From positions 1,224,078 through 1,288,077 of the forward strand of contig NW_023998464.1 of NCBI RefSeq assembly GCF_014805625.2: DNA of 64,000 nucleotides, in the 5' to 3' direction. Made by a program: the position numbers and the translations under genes. This DNA is from Glossina fuscipes. Its lineage: Eukaryota > Arthropoda > Insecta > Diptera > Glossinidae. Below the pieces are notes generated by a model that was not told the origin of the DNA, searched no databases, and was given only the letters and a program-made list of their open reading frames with translations. Shown piece by piece: positions 38,481 through 50,024 of this stretch (positions are counted from its first letter, which is position 1; every line of letters begins with the position of its first letter).

Positions 38481-40035
38481 TTCAAACCGATTTTTATGCG
38501 ATCTTTTTTTGTGCGGTTGAAGTGTAGCCATAACAAATAGTTTTCGCAATACAATCGAAAAATAAAAGAACGCAAAAAAAAAGGTTGAGTGCACTTGTTG
38601 TAGATGGGTCCGTCTTTTACAGAGAAAATTTCAAGCTATTGAAATTCCCGATCTGAACGATAGAAAGAAAGTCGAAAACATTTGCAACATACCGCGCACA
38701 CGAAGAATTTGTCGTCCGGCATTGAGGAAAATATGACTGAAACAACAAAGTTTTCATTGTCGCGTAAGTACGGATAAGAGAAAATGAAAAGAAAGGCAAA
38801 ATGAAGTAAAAGAAGAAAGAACACAATGAAACAAATAAAATATAATTACATATATCAGAGTCACGTGCTACTGAAACATCACAACAATGGATTGATTCGA
38901 GTAAGAACAATCTTTATTACAATATAGAGATCGAAACGAACGAATCTAAGAACAGCAAAGTATAGCCGAGTTGACTAATATATATGTGTGCAATGTGGAT
39001 ATAAAAATATATATATAAACTAAATATTTCAATCAGAAGGATATTTAAAATATAATCGAATGAAAGAGAAAAAGAACCGACCGCTTGTGTATCAAGTAAT
39101 CCTTTACATATTCATTGCTAGCTGTCCTAATCAGGAGTGCATCGTTGCCAATAAAATCAGGATGAACCGATAGTTCACAAAAATGTATTTATGTATATAT
39201 GCATGCAGATCGGCCAGTATGTATTTCTTATTAAACTTCGACATTTCTGTTTACTTTCTCTCTTCACAATCGTTTGCTATTAAAAGCTTTGAAATTCTCT
39301 AAAACGGCTATAGTATTTTGGATCTTGACATTCACATCCCTGACCCTATGCTATTTATTATTATATTATGATTTTCCACACAAAGCTATATTAAGTTCGT
39401 GCCGATACCAAAACGACTTGAGATGCACTCACCTGTTATTATAATCATGGATTTAGAACCACTTTCCGATTTGATTTAAGTGGGTTTGTCCGTCTTAGGT
39501 GAAGGTTATTTAATATGAGCCGCGACTCACTACAGTACTTTTAATGTGCGGTTATTGAATGTACGAACCTTGATTCTGAGCACGATAATTAAGATTAACT
39601 AATGTACGGGTTCAACATACGAACAAATTTTTGAGAGCGAATATTTCTTGCTATAAGTTTTGTTACTAATGCGCTAGAGAGCTCATTAAAAAGCATTTTT
39701 GCTGGAACGGAAAGAAAAGTGATCGAATAATAATATTGGAAGAAGTTGGTAAGCACCTATCTAAGAAATTTAAAGAAATAGATTGCTTTTAAAAAATATT
39801 AAAAATTGCCAGCACCGCGCATCAAGGCACATCTAGTTGGCGAGGTTCTGTCGCAGGCAGCGTAACTGATACAAAGTTGAAGGTAAAAAAATAAAACCGA
39901 ATAATACAACCTACCCGCGCATAGCTGGTGAAATACGTAGGACATAGGAAAAAAATTAAAATCTGTGAAGTTGTACTGCATGCCATTTTTAAAAATCGGA
40001 CATCGAAAGGTTTCGAAGGTATTACAGACTCCTTT
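38481..40035. other. non-coding DNA, including a short R2-like piece
   Basis: The interval 39400-39560 has R2-like segments (GTGCCGATACCAAAACGAC, then a GGGTTTGTCCGTCTT motif, then GAGCCGCGACTCACTACAG). The rest is A/T-rich with no supported gene. Confidence 0.4.
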
Positions 40036-40314
40036 CCTATCGCAACAAGTAAGAAAATTAGAATCGGCCGCAACCGAATCTTTTGTACCGTTATTCCAAG
40101 AAACGCTGAAAAAAAAAACAAATCTTCCATAATTTAAAATATTGTGTGAATCTGGCTGATTTATGCTTTGTTGTGGAATAGTAGTGTAAATGTATCTTGT
40201 GGCTAATGTTTTTGTAACCACCATTGTAAGATGTGTGCATACTCATTTGGCTTTTTTTCATAATATATGTAACACCCAGTAGAAAGCTTCAGACACCCTA
40301 CAAAGCACATATTA
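40036..40314 (-). repeat. dispersed repeat family R1, copy e, part left of mariner
   Basis: Begins with CAAGTAAGAAAATTAGAATC near 40045 and the palindrome-like ATCGGCCGCAACCGAAT at 40062. From 40220 to 40312 it is the inverse of 27262-27360 in copy c (for example AAGCTTCAGACACCCTACAA at 40284). It is broken at 40314 by the mariner element. Confidence 0.75.
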
Positions 40315-40317
40315 GCT

Positions 40318-40343
40318 TGGGGAAAAAGAAATCCATTATTTTT
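40318..40343 (+). repeat. mariner left terminal inverted repeat
   Basis: Twenty-six bases with a perfect inverse at 41568-41593. This is the expected transposase binding site. Confidence 0.9.
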
Positions 40344-40496
40344 TCGGTAGATGGCTGCACTGATAGATTTGCCGTAAAGTATCGATCAAACAATTTCCGA
40401 TACTGTACATTTACATACTGTACATTTCGCAGTAAAAAAAATTCTTTTGCTGTTTTTTGTTTGGTGCATTCAGTTGGGAGTTACAGCGTGTTAAAT

Positions 40497-41546
40497 ATGG
40501 AAGTGAACAAAGAGAAAATTCGGTACATTTTACAGTTTTTCTTTGACAAAGGCGAAAATGCAAGCCAGGCGGCTAAAATTGTGAATGGTGTTTATGGTTC
40601 CGATACTGTAACAGCCAATTATGGGCAATTTTGGTTTCGTAGATTCCGTTCAGGAATTTTTGATGTTAAAGATGCACCTCGCACAGGTAGGCCGGTCGTC
40701 GAAAATGTCGATAAAATCGGAGAAATGATCGAAGTTGACCGGCATGTTAGCAGTCGTAACATCGCCAAGGAGCTAAAAATCGACCATAAAACAGTTTTAA
40801 ACCATTTACACAAAGCTGGATTAAAAAAGAAGCTCGATGTTTGGGTGCCACACCAATTAACAGAAAAAAACATGATGGATCGAATTTCCATCTGCGAAGC
40901 CTTGGCCAAACGGAATGAGATAGACCCATTTCTTAAACGGATGGTGACTGGAGATGAGAAATGGATCACATACGATAACCCTGTGCGAAAACGATCGTGG
41001 TCAAAGAGCGGTGAAGCACCTCAAACGGTGGTCAAACCAGGACTAACGGCCAGGAAGGCTTTGCTATGCATTTGGTGGGACGGGAAGGGGATTATTTATT
41101 ATGAGTTGGTTCCATATAGCCAAACGCTAAATTCTGATCTCTACTGTCAACAACTGGACCGTTTGAAGATAGCGATTGACCAGAAACGGCCAGAATTGGC
41201 CAACAGGAGAGGTGTAGTGTTCCACCAGGACAATGCTAGGCCACACATATCTACAGTGACTCGCCAGAAACTTCGTGAGCTTGGTTGGGAAGTTTTAATG
41301 CATCCGCCATACAGTCCGGACTTGGCACTAAGCGATTATCATCTTTTTCTTGCATTGCAAAATTTCTTTAATGATAAAAAATTGGAATCTAGGGAGGATT
41401 GTGAAAATCGACTACTAGAGTTTTTTGCAAATAGAGACCAGGACTTCTATGAGAGAGGCATTTTGAAGTTACCTTTAAAATGGCAAAAAATCATACAACA
41501 AAACGGTGCATATTTGACCCAAATCGGACAATCCGAAGCATGTTAA
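40497..41546 (+). CDS. mariner transposase, apparently intact
   Basis: A 349-residue DNA transposase that cuts and pastes its own element at TA sites. The start at 40497 is chosen because the protein begins MEVNKEKIRYIL, as in the family; the frame stays open 88 codons further upstream, but only through the TIR and host repeat. The N-terminal helix-turn-helix DNA-binding region covers roughly residues 1-112, with RTGRP at 62-66. The mariner signature WVPHQLT lies at 116-122. The catalytic triad is D153 (TGDEKW), D245 (HQDNARPH) and D280 (SDYHLF). The last two are separated by exactly 34 residues (D,D34D). One deviation is seen: the usual SPDLAPSDYHLF reads SPDLALSDYHLF, with Leu at 278. Length is normal (family about 345-350) and no stop or frameshift is seen. 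Subfamily (mellifera or cecropia group) not assigned with certainty. Confidence 0.95.
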   Translation: MEVNKEKIRYILQFFFDKGENASQAAKIVNGVYGSDTVTANYGQFWFRRFRSGIFDVKDAPRTGRPVVENVDKIGEMIEVDRHVSSRNIAKELKIDHKTVLNHLHKAGLKKKLDVWVPHQLTEKNMMDRISICEALAKRNEIDPFLKRMVTGDEKWITYDNPVRKRSWSKSGEAPQTVVKPGLTARKALLCIWWDGKGIIYYELVPYSQTLNSDLYCQQLDRLKIAIDQKRPELANRRGVVFHQDNARPHISTVTRQKLRELGWEVLMHPPYSPDLALSDYHLFLALQNFFNDKKLESREDCENRLLEFFANRDQDFYERGILKLPLKWQKIIQQNGAYLTQIGQSEAC

Positions 41547-41567
41547 ATAAACTCCTGAAGTTCATAT

Positions 41568-41593
41568 AAAAATAATGGATTTCTTTTTCCCCA
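41568..41593 (-). repeat. mariner right terminal inverted repeat
   Basis: Exact inverse of 40318-40343. It starts 22 bp after the transposase stop codon. Confidence 0.9.
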
Positions 41594-41599
41594 CACTGT

Positions 41600-41912
41600 C
41601 ATGCCCACACAAAGTTACAAATGATTAAATTATGTTTTTTTCACTTTTTTGAAGTTTTACACTTATATGCCATAAGGGAAACAAGACAGAATGCTTAGAA
41701 CGATTTTGAACATTTCTCAAATGAAGTTGTATTACCTGCCTAAAAATGGGTTAATTCTGAAATGAATTCGGTAGACACCGCAAGCAGGTTTATCTTAATA
41801 ATACCAGCGATATGGGTATTAAATAAAAGAACTTTGGAAGTAGAATGCGAAAAGCATAGTGGTGGGTAAGCGAAATACTGCCCCCGCCGAATATAACTTT
41901 CTTACTAACTTG
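41600..41912 (-). repeat. dispersed repeat family R1, copy e, part right of mariner
   Basis: Inverse of 26621-26915 in copy c. Shared blocks include AACAAGACAGAATG (41680), CATTTCTCAAATGAAG (41711), GAATTCGGTAGACACCGC (41764), TACCAGCGATATGGGTATTA (41802), TGCGAAAAGCATAGTG (41845) and the end CCGAATATAACTTTCTTAC (41888). About 340 bp present in copy c between the two halves are absent here. Confidence 0.75.
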
Positions 41913-43914
41913 CTTATTCTCTTGTTTCAATAGAAAGTGAATATACACAGAATCATACTGAATGATTTTAACTAATTCGACAGCATTCTTGAGCAACATA
42001 ACAAGCTTCTTTAAATCAATGTAGAGATTCCTTAAAAACCATTAATGACATTTCAAGCACTTGAGCGCGGCAATGGAGATGAATATCAATGTGTGATTAG
42101 GACAAAGCAATTACTCTATTTCTCATTTCTCCAAAGTAACGTAATTTAATAAAAGCAACTTGCACAGCTTGTCCATAAAATTACACTCAATTACATTATT
42201 TTAAAAGTGGAATAATAACGACATTAAAAAAAAAACACTATTATTCTCTTTACAAAAAAAAAAAAAGAAAAGAATACCAAGAACTTAATAAAAACATGTC
42301 ATAAGTTACACCGAGACATATGTAAGTATTTACCTTTTATTTGCAACAAAGTAAAATTCGCACGAGACCCGCGGACAATGCTTTGGTTTATTGCTATTTA
42401 TTTATTATTTATTTATGTATTGTTTTTTTTTTTTTTGGTGGATTCCGTGTACCTAGGCATAGAAGTTTTGACTGTGAACAACAGAGTTCACAACCAAGGA
42501 CAGAGCGTATTATACAAGCGAAAAAAACAAAATATTTTATCTAAAACAATGGTTGTTGTGTGTATGAATGAACTAAGCCTAGGCACTGTGTGCGGGTTTG
42601 GAGAATTAAAACCATTTACTACAATGGCAATAAAGTGTACAGTACAAGTATCCTTACATATACAGATACATGTACACATTTTATCATAAAATTTGCCACT
42701 TAGTATTTGTATATCTGGTCGTCTGCCTGCCTGAGTGCCTGTTTGTCCGTCCATGTAATTCTGGGCATTTGTAATTCTGTTCTTTCATATATAAATTGCG
42801 GTTAAATTTTGCTGACAAATTTTTGGTCATTAGTTTAAATTACGCTAAAGTTTTGCGGTTTGCGGTAAATGTGGCAGCAACAGTATGTGTTTTCAGGCAG
42901 TTTAAGCCGATTACAGTCTAGTCGCTCCAGGCATCGGAATGCTCGTATTGGGCGCTATGTGTAAGCTTACATTAAACTAATAATGATTTAATAGGGACAT
43001 AGAACCTACAAAACGACATTCGTTTATTGATTTAACATTTTGCTCATGTTCTTGATGTTGTTGCGGTGTTTTGTAGACAAAAAATGTCAGATCAAATATT
43101 TGCAGGTAATATGTAAAAACACTATTAATAGAATAGCAATAATAAATAAATACGAACCAAGTTTATGTTTGTTTTTTGGCTGAAAGTTTTTTAGCTGCAA
43201 ATAATTAAGTTTTGATAAAACATTTTTCTATAATAACAGACCTTTCGTTGTATAATTAACTTTTTTTTCACTTGTATGCATAAGTTGATCAAAAGAAGTG
43301 CTTGGTTTTTAATTTCTAGGGCATTCCTAGAAACAAAAGTTTTAAGCGCTTTCATTTAATAACTTGTTAGCGGTAGGAACTAGGTAAGACGACGGGCTCA
43401 ACTCTACTGTAAACTTTTTAGAAAAAACAATTTTTTTTAGTACCTTTTATTAGATATTATTTTTTAGAATTTCGATCCTCTTGAATATCTTTTAGAATTT
43501 TAGAATTTTTTTTATTAGTTTTATAGATGCTTTCGAACCTCCAGAATATATTAAAGAAATTTTTTTTTAAATTTCGCTCTTCTTCCCCAAACATTGCGAA
43601 AATGCTGCTGTGTCAAATAAAGCCTTGCTGACAAGTTACAATCTAAAGGTTCACATGGCTGACTTGGAGAATAAGCAAACAAGAAAACGGATCCAAAGAG
43701 TTGTAACTCTCATCTACAATCACACATAGGACACGAAATGGATTATAAAGAGTTTAACTAGTGAGATCGTGGGTTAGACGAAACGAACGCGCTTCAGAAC
43801 CCTAGACGAAACGTTGAAAAAATATGATCCAACAATGCCAGGTGGGAAAAAAAAGCAACCTTCATTAACTTAATCACAAGTGACACGTTCAGCATTTTCC
43901 TCCCATTCCGAAGG
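41913..43914. other. non-coding DNA
   Basis: A/T-rich with A-runs near 42227-42236 and 42256-42268 and a T-run at about 42423-42436. No supported gene. Confidence 0.4.
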
Positions 43915-44860
43915 GACAGTTAATTAATGAGCTTCAATCTATTCACATATGTAGGTAGCGCCACTGGCGGATCCCAAGCCCAGCTGCGCAATGCAAAAAG
44001 TAAAAATTGACGTTGGTAGGGCTCGATAAATTCCACGTAGTGTCCATAGCTTAGTATCCACACCACAATTGGATATTCTAGGAATGGTCGAAACAAGGGC
44101 GTATACAAGCTTCTCGCAATACACAGATCACCAAAGTCTTTAGAACATCTTTTAATGAAACACAGAAGAGATTTATTTACAGGGGTTTGCATATGAAAGT
44201 TGAACCTGAGCTTGGAGTCAAGGATGATTCCTAAGTCGTTACGGCACGATGTACTCTCCAGAACGTTGTTACGAATTACGCGTGACGTAGTCAGCGAGCC
44301 TACTCACGACAATGGTAATTTCTTACATTGCCGTTCACTTACGACCAGGTGAACATTTCGAACAGAGATAAAACAATGGGCCCAATATGGTTTCCCTGAG
44401 GAACACCAGACAACGCAGAAATTGCGCGAGAAAGCCACGAATTAAACAGTGGCCTTTGAGAACGATTCTGGAGATAACTCCGTCAGCATGAAACTATTTT
44501 ATTAACAATGCCCAGACCTTTTGACTTGAAGATCAAGAGATTATGCATTGTCATGTCAAATGCTTTCGGAAAAGCAACGTAATTACGTCAGTCTGCTAGT
44601 ACCCTTCGACCGCAAGCACCGACAAGTGGGTAGGCGTGGACCTTCCTTTCGATAAAACAATATTTGCGCGGAGAGATTAACGACGCAATCGCTTAAGTCA
44701 GTTGCTTAGTACCTAAGTCATCAAACAGCTTTGTCGACACAGTAACCTTAACAATTCCTTCGTAATTCGCAATCATATTCCTTGAGCCACTCTTGTAAAT
44801 AGGAGTAAGTCCTTCTGACTACTGTTTGCTTGTATCGATGGCAAGCAGATTTTCACCTCT
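43915..44860 (-). pseudogene. non-LTR retrotransposon (LINE) reverse transcriptase, dead fragment
   Basis: Read on the minus strand, blocks of a reverse transcriptase appear in order but in changing phases: TPIYKSGS (about 44790-44813), GRSTPTHLSVLAVE (about 44600-44645), the FSKAFD-type block reading FPKAFDMTMHNLL (about 44530-44585), SGVPQGNHIGP (about 44380-44420), and a C-terminal segment with RSLYTPLFRPFLEYPIVVW and QRQFLLFALRSW (43920-44192). These are domain 2-7 landmarks of jockey/CR1-like LINEs. The catalytic YADD block is not seen in a continuous frame. Several frameshifts and stops make it non-functional. The 5' part (ORF1, endonuclease) is not visible. Confidence 0.8.
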
Positions 44861-47429
44861 TACGAAAATGTCGGAAAATGCCTGTCGTGGCATTCACAAA
44901 TCATCAGACAGCGGGAAGAAATATACACCTAGCCACCACCAACGCAACATCTTGAATAATATATTATTTACCATTTTCTTGGAACAATTGTATTCGTCCT
45001 GAACAAAAATTACGGTTTCATGTTTGCTTACCCAGTAAAAAAAATTTAATCATCGGAAATGGTTATAGCGGTGTTGAACTCACACACTCCCTATACATTG
45101 AAATGAAGAAAACTTTTTCCTAATTTTGGGCACATCAACTAGCCGATTAGAAGCATTTCTGTATGGAGTTCATGGATGACCTTAATAGATTTTTAAATTA
45201 ATTTTTACAATGGATTTTAAGTTTTACGAACCTTTCACAAAAATACTTTTCATAAAAATCTGAAGCTACGGTAGGGCAATTCTTCTAGTTTTCATTGACA
45301 GCTCAAATTGCTAAAGCTTCCCATTTCATTATAGAGCAGTGCAGGCGAAAAAAAGTTGTGTGTTTCAAGTGCATTTCACACGCTTTTGAGCTTTTACGCG
45401 ATAACGTAACCCGTCACCGATTGAGATCGAACCGTTGCACGTTTGCACCCGAAATCGTAAAAAGGATCCTAATGATTACGCTCGCAAAGGTTTGTTTTTC
45501 GAAGTCCACTTTCTACCCGTAACCTTATAGCGCTGGTTATTGACGATAAACCAACGCGGCGATACCGTCATATTCAATACCAAGGGATGGCTCTTGGGAT
45601 ACGCTTTCGCAAGGTGCAGGTAGTTAATATCATCGACATTTTATTTTAATAAGATGACTCAACAACTTTATTTAAAAAAATAAAAAATAAAAAACATTCG
45701 AAACTTTTCATTTGGTAGATGTTTTGGCTTTACATCTAAGCGAGGGGATGAATACTTAATGTTAAAAAGACTTAAAAAACTGATATGGTCCGTTATCGGA
45801 AATACAGACATATTCATGGCGTCTCTAAAACAAGTTTCCAGACTTACGAAGCTAAAGTACGAAAATTAGTAGAACAGCAATTGATGAAATAGTAAACAAT
45901 GCTTTATGAACAACTGCCAGAAAAATGTGGTATTTCAGGGGAAAAGAACGGGAGAAAGGGGAGAAGTAAATGCTCCAATTCAAAACTAAGCAATCATGTA
46001 GAAATGGGGTAAGAATAAGAAAAACAACAATGCTGTGAAAATTTTCTTGTTTTTTTTGTTTCTATCAAAACAATTTTGGATATTGTTTTTGTTATTCTAG
46101 CGGTTCGGTGCCGGTTGCTATATAAACAAAAGTTCTCAATGGTTTTGTATTTATTCAAACTTAGAAAGCTTAAGTGAGCAATGAATGGAATGAGTTGCGA
46201 ATGCTACGGGTAAGGAAAAAGGAAAAATAGAAAAATAACACGCACAGAACAATTATTGGAATTTCCCGTATTATTACTTTGTTTTTTGCGCTTTCAAACA
46301 CTAACAATTCTGCGCCAGTCACATACGCAGAGCGTACGTATAGACTATCGCTTGTCTACTCAAGCATGTAGAGGATAACGAGCAAGGGGGAATACTACGG
46401 AGCTGATAGGCAAGATGTTACCAACTAATGATAACGTAACACGTCAGAAATTGTTGTAAAGCATAAAGGCAAGAAAGAACATTAGAGACTACCATAAAAC
46501 GTATATAAGTCCCATAAAAGAAATTTAATTAAGTACTTTAAAGTGTATGTAGGAAAAACAACTAAGAAATAAAATCACAAAAACCATCCTTACTCGTTGC
46601 GAATGGAAATTATTAATCTTGCAGGATTTATGAGAGCTGAAAGAATAAAAATAAAATAAAAATTTTAATTTTAAAATTTGTTTTTTGCCGTTGTTTTGCA
46701 TTAGCTTTGCAATAATTTCAATTGGAATAGAAGCAAGGAGAAAAGAAATGCTCTTTCAACTGAATCCTGATTACCCAGCAGCTTTAGGAAATTTCTCACA
46801 TGAAATTACCTACAATGTTCATGTGCGCACACCTTGGGGCTTTCGATTCATAAAACTTAATCAATGTAAATCGAATTACGAATTGTTTAACCCTTCTAGG
46901 GTAGCATATAAAAATTTGAACGACGTTTAATGTCTTATCTCGATATCGGATGCCATACAAAGCTTGAAAAAGCCCGCTTTGCTCTTTGACGCCGATGGCG
47001 ATGTCAGACCTTAGCAACCCATGCAACTAATTGCCATATATCGCAGTTAACTACACATAGGAACAATCAATTTTCTATCGTAACCCCCTTAGCAGCGACC
47101 AGAAAGACATTGGTAAGCAGATATTTCTGGATTAATAAAATGGCAAAACCATTATAGCTCCACTCTTCGATGATTGTTACGTCGATTTATGTATGCAGGC
47201 GTTACCCCACGTAACATGGCATTTTCAAAAGGTGGTTCCGATACAACACTGTACAAAATTTGCGAATATTACAGCACGGTTTTGGCACAATACAAGTTCA
47301 AAAAATTAAATACGTGTTTAATTGAATTGATTTTTGCTTTTACCAAGGCAAGACCCGAATTGAATAGAAAGCACAGCAATTTTCTTTTTAGTGATATTTT
47401 TATTGAAGCAAAGTAGACATAGATAGGGT
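44861..47429. other. non-coding DNA
   Basis: No supported gene. The frames at 45295-45522, 46685-46930 and 47174-47416 (75-81 codons) have no recognised motif. Confidence 0.35.
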
Positions 47430-47740
47430 AAAAAGCGGTTATATGTGAAAAGGCAAATCGGGCAAATGGCTTCCACCACTTTACTGGCACATACGCACTC
47501 CTTTATCGAAATTCTGATCACTAAAACGGCCCACTTCAATACCAAGCTACGTGTAGAAACTTGCGATGTTTCTGTCAAATTTGAAGTCCATAACTTAGTT
47601 TTTGCGGTCAAGAAAATGCTTACAACAAATATTAAAAGGCGGACAGACGTACATGTTTAGATCGAGTCAAAATTTGGTGCTAATCAAGAATATATATACT
47701 TTGAGGGGTCTCTAAAGCTTCCTTTTTTTTTATTTATTTA
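47430..47740 (+). repeat. dispersed repeat family R1, copy f, central part
   Basis: The GATGTTTCTGTCAAATTTGA block with following AGTC (47567) recurs at 28574. The GGCGGACAGACGTACATG block, the TCAAGAATATATATACTTTG block (47684) and TCTCTAAAGCTTCC match 27210-27295. It ends in a T-rich TTTATTTATTTA run. Non-coding. Confidence 0.65.
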
Positions 47741-48259
47741 TTTATTTATTCTACTTATACTAGAAACTCAACTAAACAAATAACAGTCGAGTTCAATTGG
47801 CTCTTAATGCAAAACTTATATTAATTAATAATAAAATTTAGTGTAAGTATAATAAAACAAATAAGAAGAACAAAAAGGAAAAAGAAAAAAAAGCATGTAC
47901 GCTATCAGCATAGGGCCACACTTGTCATTGATATAATAATGAGTGTCCCAAGATTTATGCAAAATTTAATTGGCCGGCATTTTTGTGTGCATTACACGAG
48001 ATAGCAACGCGTTTTCATTGTTGAACAATATTTAAAAATAATGAAAGTTTGGTCAAACCTCTTTGAAAGTGAGGCTAGTCAAGCTGAAACACGATATTGG
48101 GTTATAATAACCCAGATTTTTCTGCTTAAATTTGATGGTATTGATGTGACTGTGTGTGTGACTGTCGAAGGACACGCTTACAGAACTATGCGAACACGTC
48201 TGTTTTTCGAAACTAATAATTGGTTTTTTTCTTTTCCCCCCTTTCAAGTACGTCAGACA
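47741..48259. other. non-coding DNA, possible insertion within an R1 copy
   Basis: About 520 bp separate two R1 segments. It begins with a TTTATTTATTTATTTATT-type run and contains A-rich sequence at 47870-47895. No supported gene. Confidence 0.35.
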
Positions 48260-48730
48260 AATCTACAAAAATTTGAAGGTACGTCCTATGGACAATGCTA
48301 TAGCATCTGTACAAAAATGGGCAAAATCAGCCTACCCAATATTATAGTGTATCAAAATTTAATTTTTGTTTTAATGCCTACATAACGCGCACAAACAAGC
48401 TTACAATAAACCCACAGTGCATATAAATTCTTGATCAGTTTCAAATTTGGAACGCATCTAAGCATATCCGTCTTTTCGTTTGCCCATTTATCCGTCTGCC
48501 CAACTGAGTATTACCTATGGTATTGACCTAAACTTTTCAAAGGGCAAGCCTATAACGTCTGCTCGTTTATTCAATTAAAACTTTTATTTCGAAAATAGAA
48601 GAAATCGGCCGCGCCCACTCCATATTGTAGAGCATGAAAATTTAGTTCTTTTACTTTTTTGTGTGTTTTAAGATATTAGTGATGGGTGTGAACAATTCGG
48701 TCACGACCAAATACAATTTTTTTTTTGTTT
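48260..48730 (+). repeat. dispersed repeat family R1, terminal part
   Basis: Shares GCTATAGCATCTGTACAAAA (48298) and the following block with 7940-8030. It also has a GATCAGTTTCAAATTTGGAA block (48433, inverted relative to 25800), GGCCGCGCCCACTCC (48607), and the end palindrome ATTCGGTCACGACCAAAT (48696). The short frames over it are incidental. Confidence 0.65.
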
Positions 48731-49639
48731 GCATATTGTTTTGTGTGATAATTAGACAGTTACGGTCGATAGTTGAACTTGACTTGAAAATTTTTTCATT
48801 TGTTTTCCAGCTTGAGAAAATATTTCTTGATTTCAAGAAAATTTATGATGATGGAAGAAATTCCAAAAAATCGTGTTATATAATAAGTACTGCGCAAAAA
48901 AAGTTAAGGAAACTAAAAAAAGTCGCAAAATTAATTAACTATGTCTTAAGTTTATATACGCGCCTTATGAACCTACCTGCCATCCTTCCAGGTTAAGGTA
49001 AACTTTTCTCTAACTGGCCAACTTTCAATTTTCCCATTTCCCAGTGAATAGTTGGAATAGTAACTTTTTCCAGCGGCAATTATAAAAACTAATACTGCAA
49101 GGAAACTCATGCTATTTTTTACAGACTAAACGATATCTTCTTAAAAGTTCACAATTACCATAATCTCTCTGTATAAGTTACTTACTTGAATTTTACCAAC
49201 AAGCGATAATTTTCGTAGAAAAACTCATTCCCACCAGCACAATCACAAATTGATCTGAATATTCGTAAATGTATTAGTTTGATTGCCTCTATATTGCCTT
49301 CAACATGCTTTTTTTTCTCTCCCTCTTTTTTTTTTTTTGCTGCACAAAGCAATTCCATGAACGAAGGGAGCAAAAAAAAAAAAAAAATTACATAAACTTT
49401 CCATCTGGTTTCACTCGGTTTTGTAAAAGCCAATGAAACATCACCAATGTTTACAACACGCCTTCACGCCAAAGGGCATAAACGTAATAAGTCACATACA
49501 GGCAGAATAAGCAAACATGGACACATTGATATTATCTGCTGCGTGCGTGTGGTTAGTACCGTTCCCCATTTCGCCACGGTAACCCCCTAGCTTTTAGTGA
49601 TATTTTTCTTTATCCGGTTTAAAGTTAATCCCTGACGTA
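48731..49639. other. non-coding DNA
   Basis: A T-rich tract ending in TTTTCCAG at 48803-48810 would be a fair splice acceptor before a frame of about 60 codons (lysine-rich, to 48996), but nothing else supports an exon. T- and A-runs lie at about 49325-49338 and 49373-49387. Confidence 0.3.
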
Positions 49640-49800
49640 AATATTTTATAAAGAAATATTTATACCAAAAAGCAATAAACAAGCACCAGACAGACGCCCA
49701 GGCGGTTTGTCAGATATACAGACGAGTTCAAACTGAGTCATTTATTTACTGACAAGAATGCGGAAATCTTATGGTTTTAAATACCACATGTGTAAGGAGC
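49640..49800 (+). repeat. dispersed repeat family R1, short fragment
   Basis: A CACCAGACAGACGCCCAGG segment, then GAGTTCAAACTGAGTCA, then GACAAGAATGCGGAAATC. Order and spacing are as in the central R1 block (27205-27290), strongly diverged. Confidence 0.4.
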
Positions 49801-50024
49801 AGTTGATACATATGCATCCACGAAAATTTTTAAGAATAACAATTATTTATGGATTAATTGCTTTGCCTGACTGCTAGTGACTTATGTGCATCTACAGAGA
49901 GCTTATAATCTTTACCAACTATTCAGATTGCATATAGACCGAGGGACAGTTGCCGAAACTTCTATATTCAATCTTGAGATTACTAAATAAACACTTCTAA
50001 AATCAGTTTCATTTTCTGAATCAG

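Larger units (their letters stand above)
40315..41596 (+). mobile_element. full-length mariner DNA transposon
   Basis: The element carries one intact transposase gene between terminal inverted repeats. The 26 bp at 40318-40343 are the exact inverse of 41568-41593 (TGGGGAAAAAGAAATCCATT and on). Outer bases are less conserved. The size of about 1.28 kb fits mariner. TA dinucleotide target duplications are expected: the left flank has TA at 40313-40314, while the right flank has TG at 41597-41598, perhaps a mutated TA. It sits within a copy of repeat R1, so it is younger than R1. Confidence 0.93.

Noticed and set aside
39799..40224. 141-codon minus-strand frame
   Set aside because: Overlaps repeat R1 sequence and shows no recognisable protein features.
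40233..40496. N-terminal extension of the transposase frame
   Set aside because: It reads through the mariner inverted repeat and the host R1 repeat; the family start is the ATG at 40497.
48041..48385. 114-codon open frame
   Set aside because: Its second half lies in an R1 copy and it has no protein signature.
48812..48996. Lysine-rich exon after a good acceptor
   Set aside because: Only a single splice-like site supports it; no matching donor, conserved motif or partner exon was seen.
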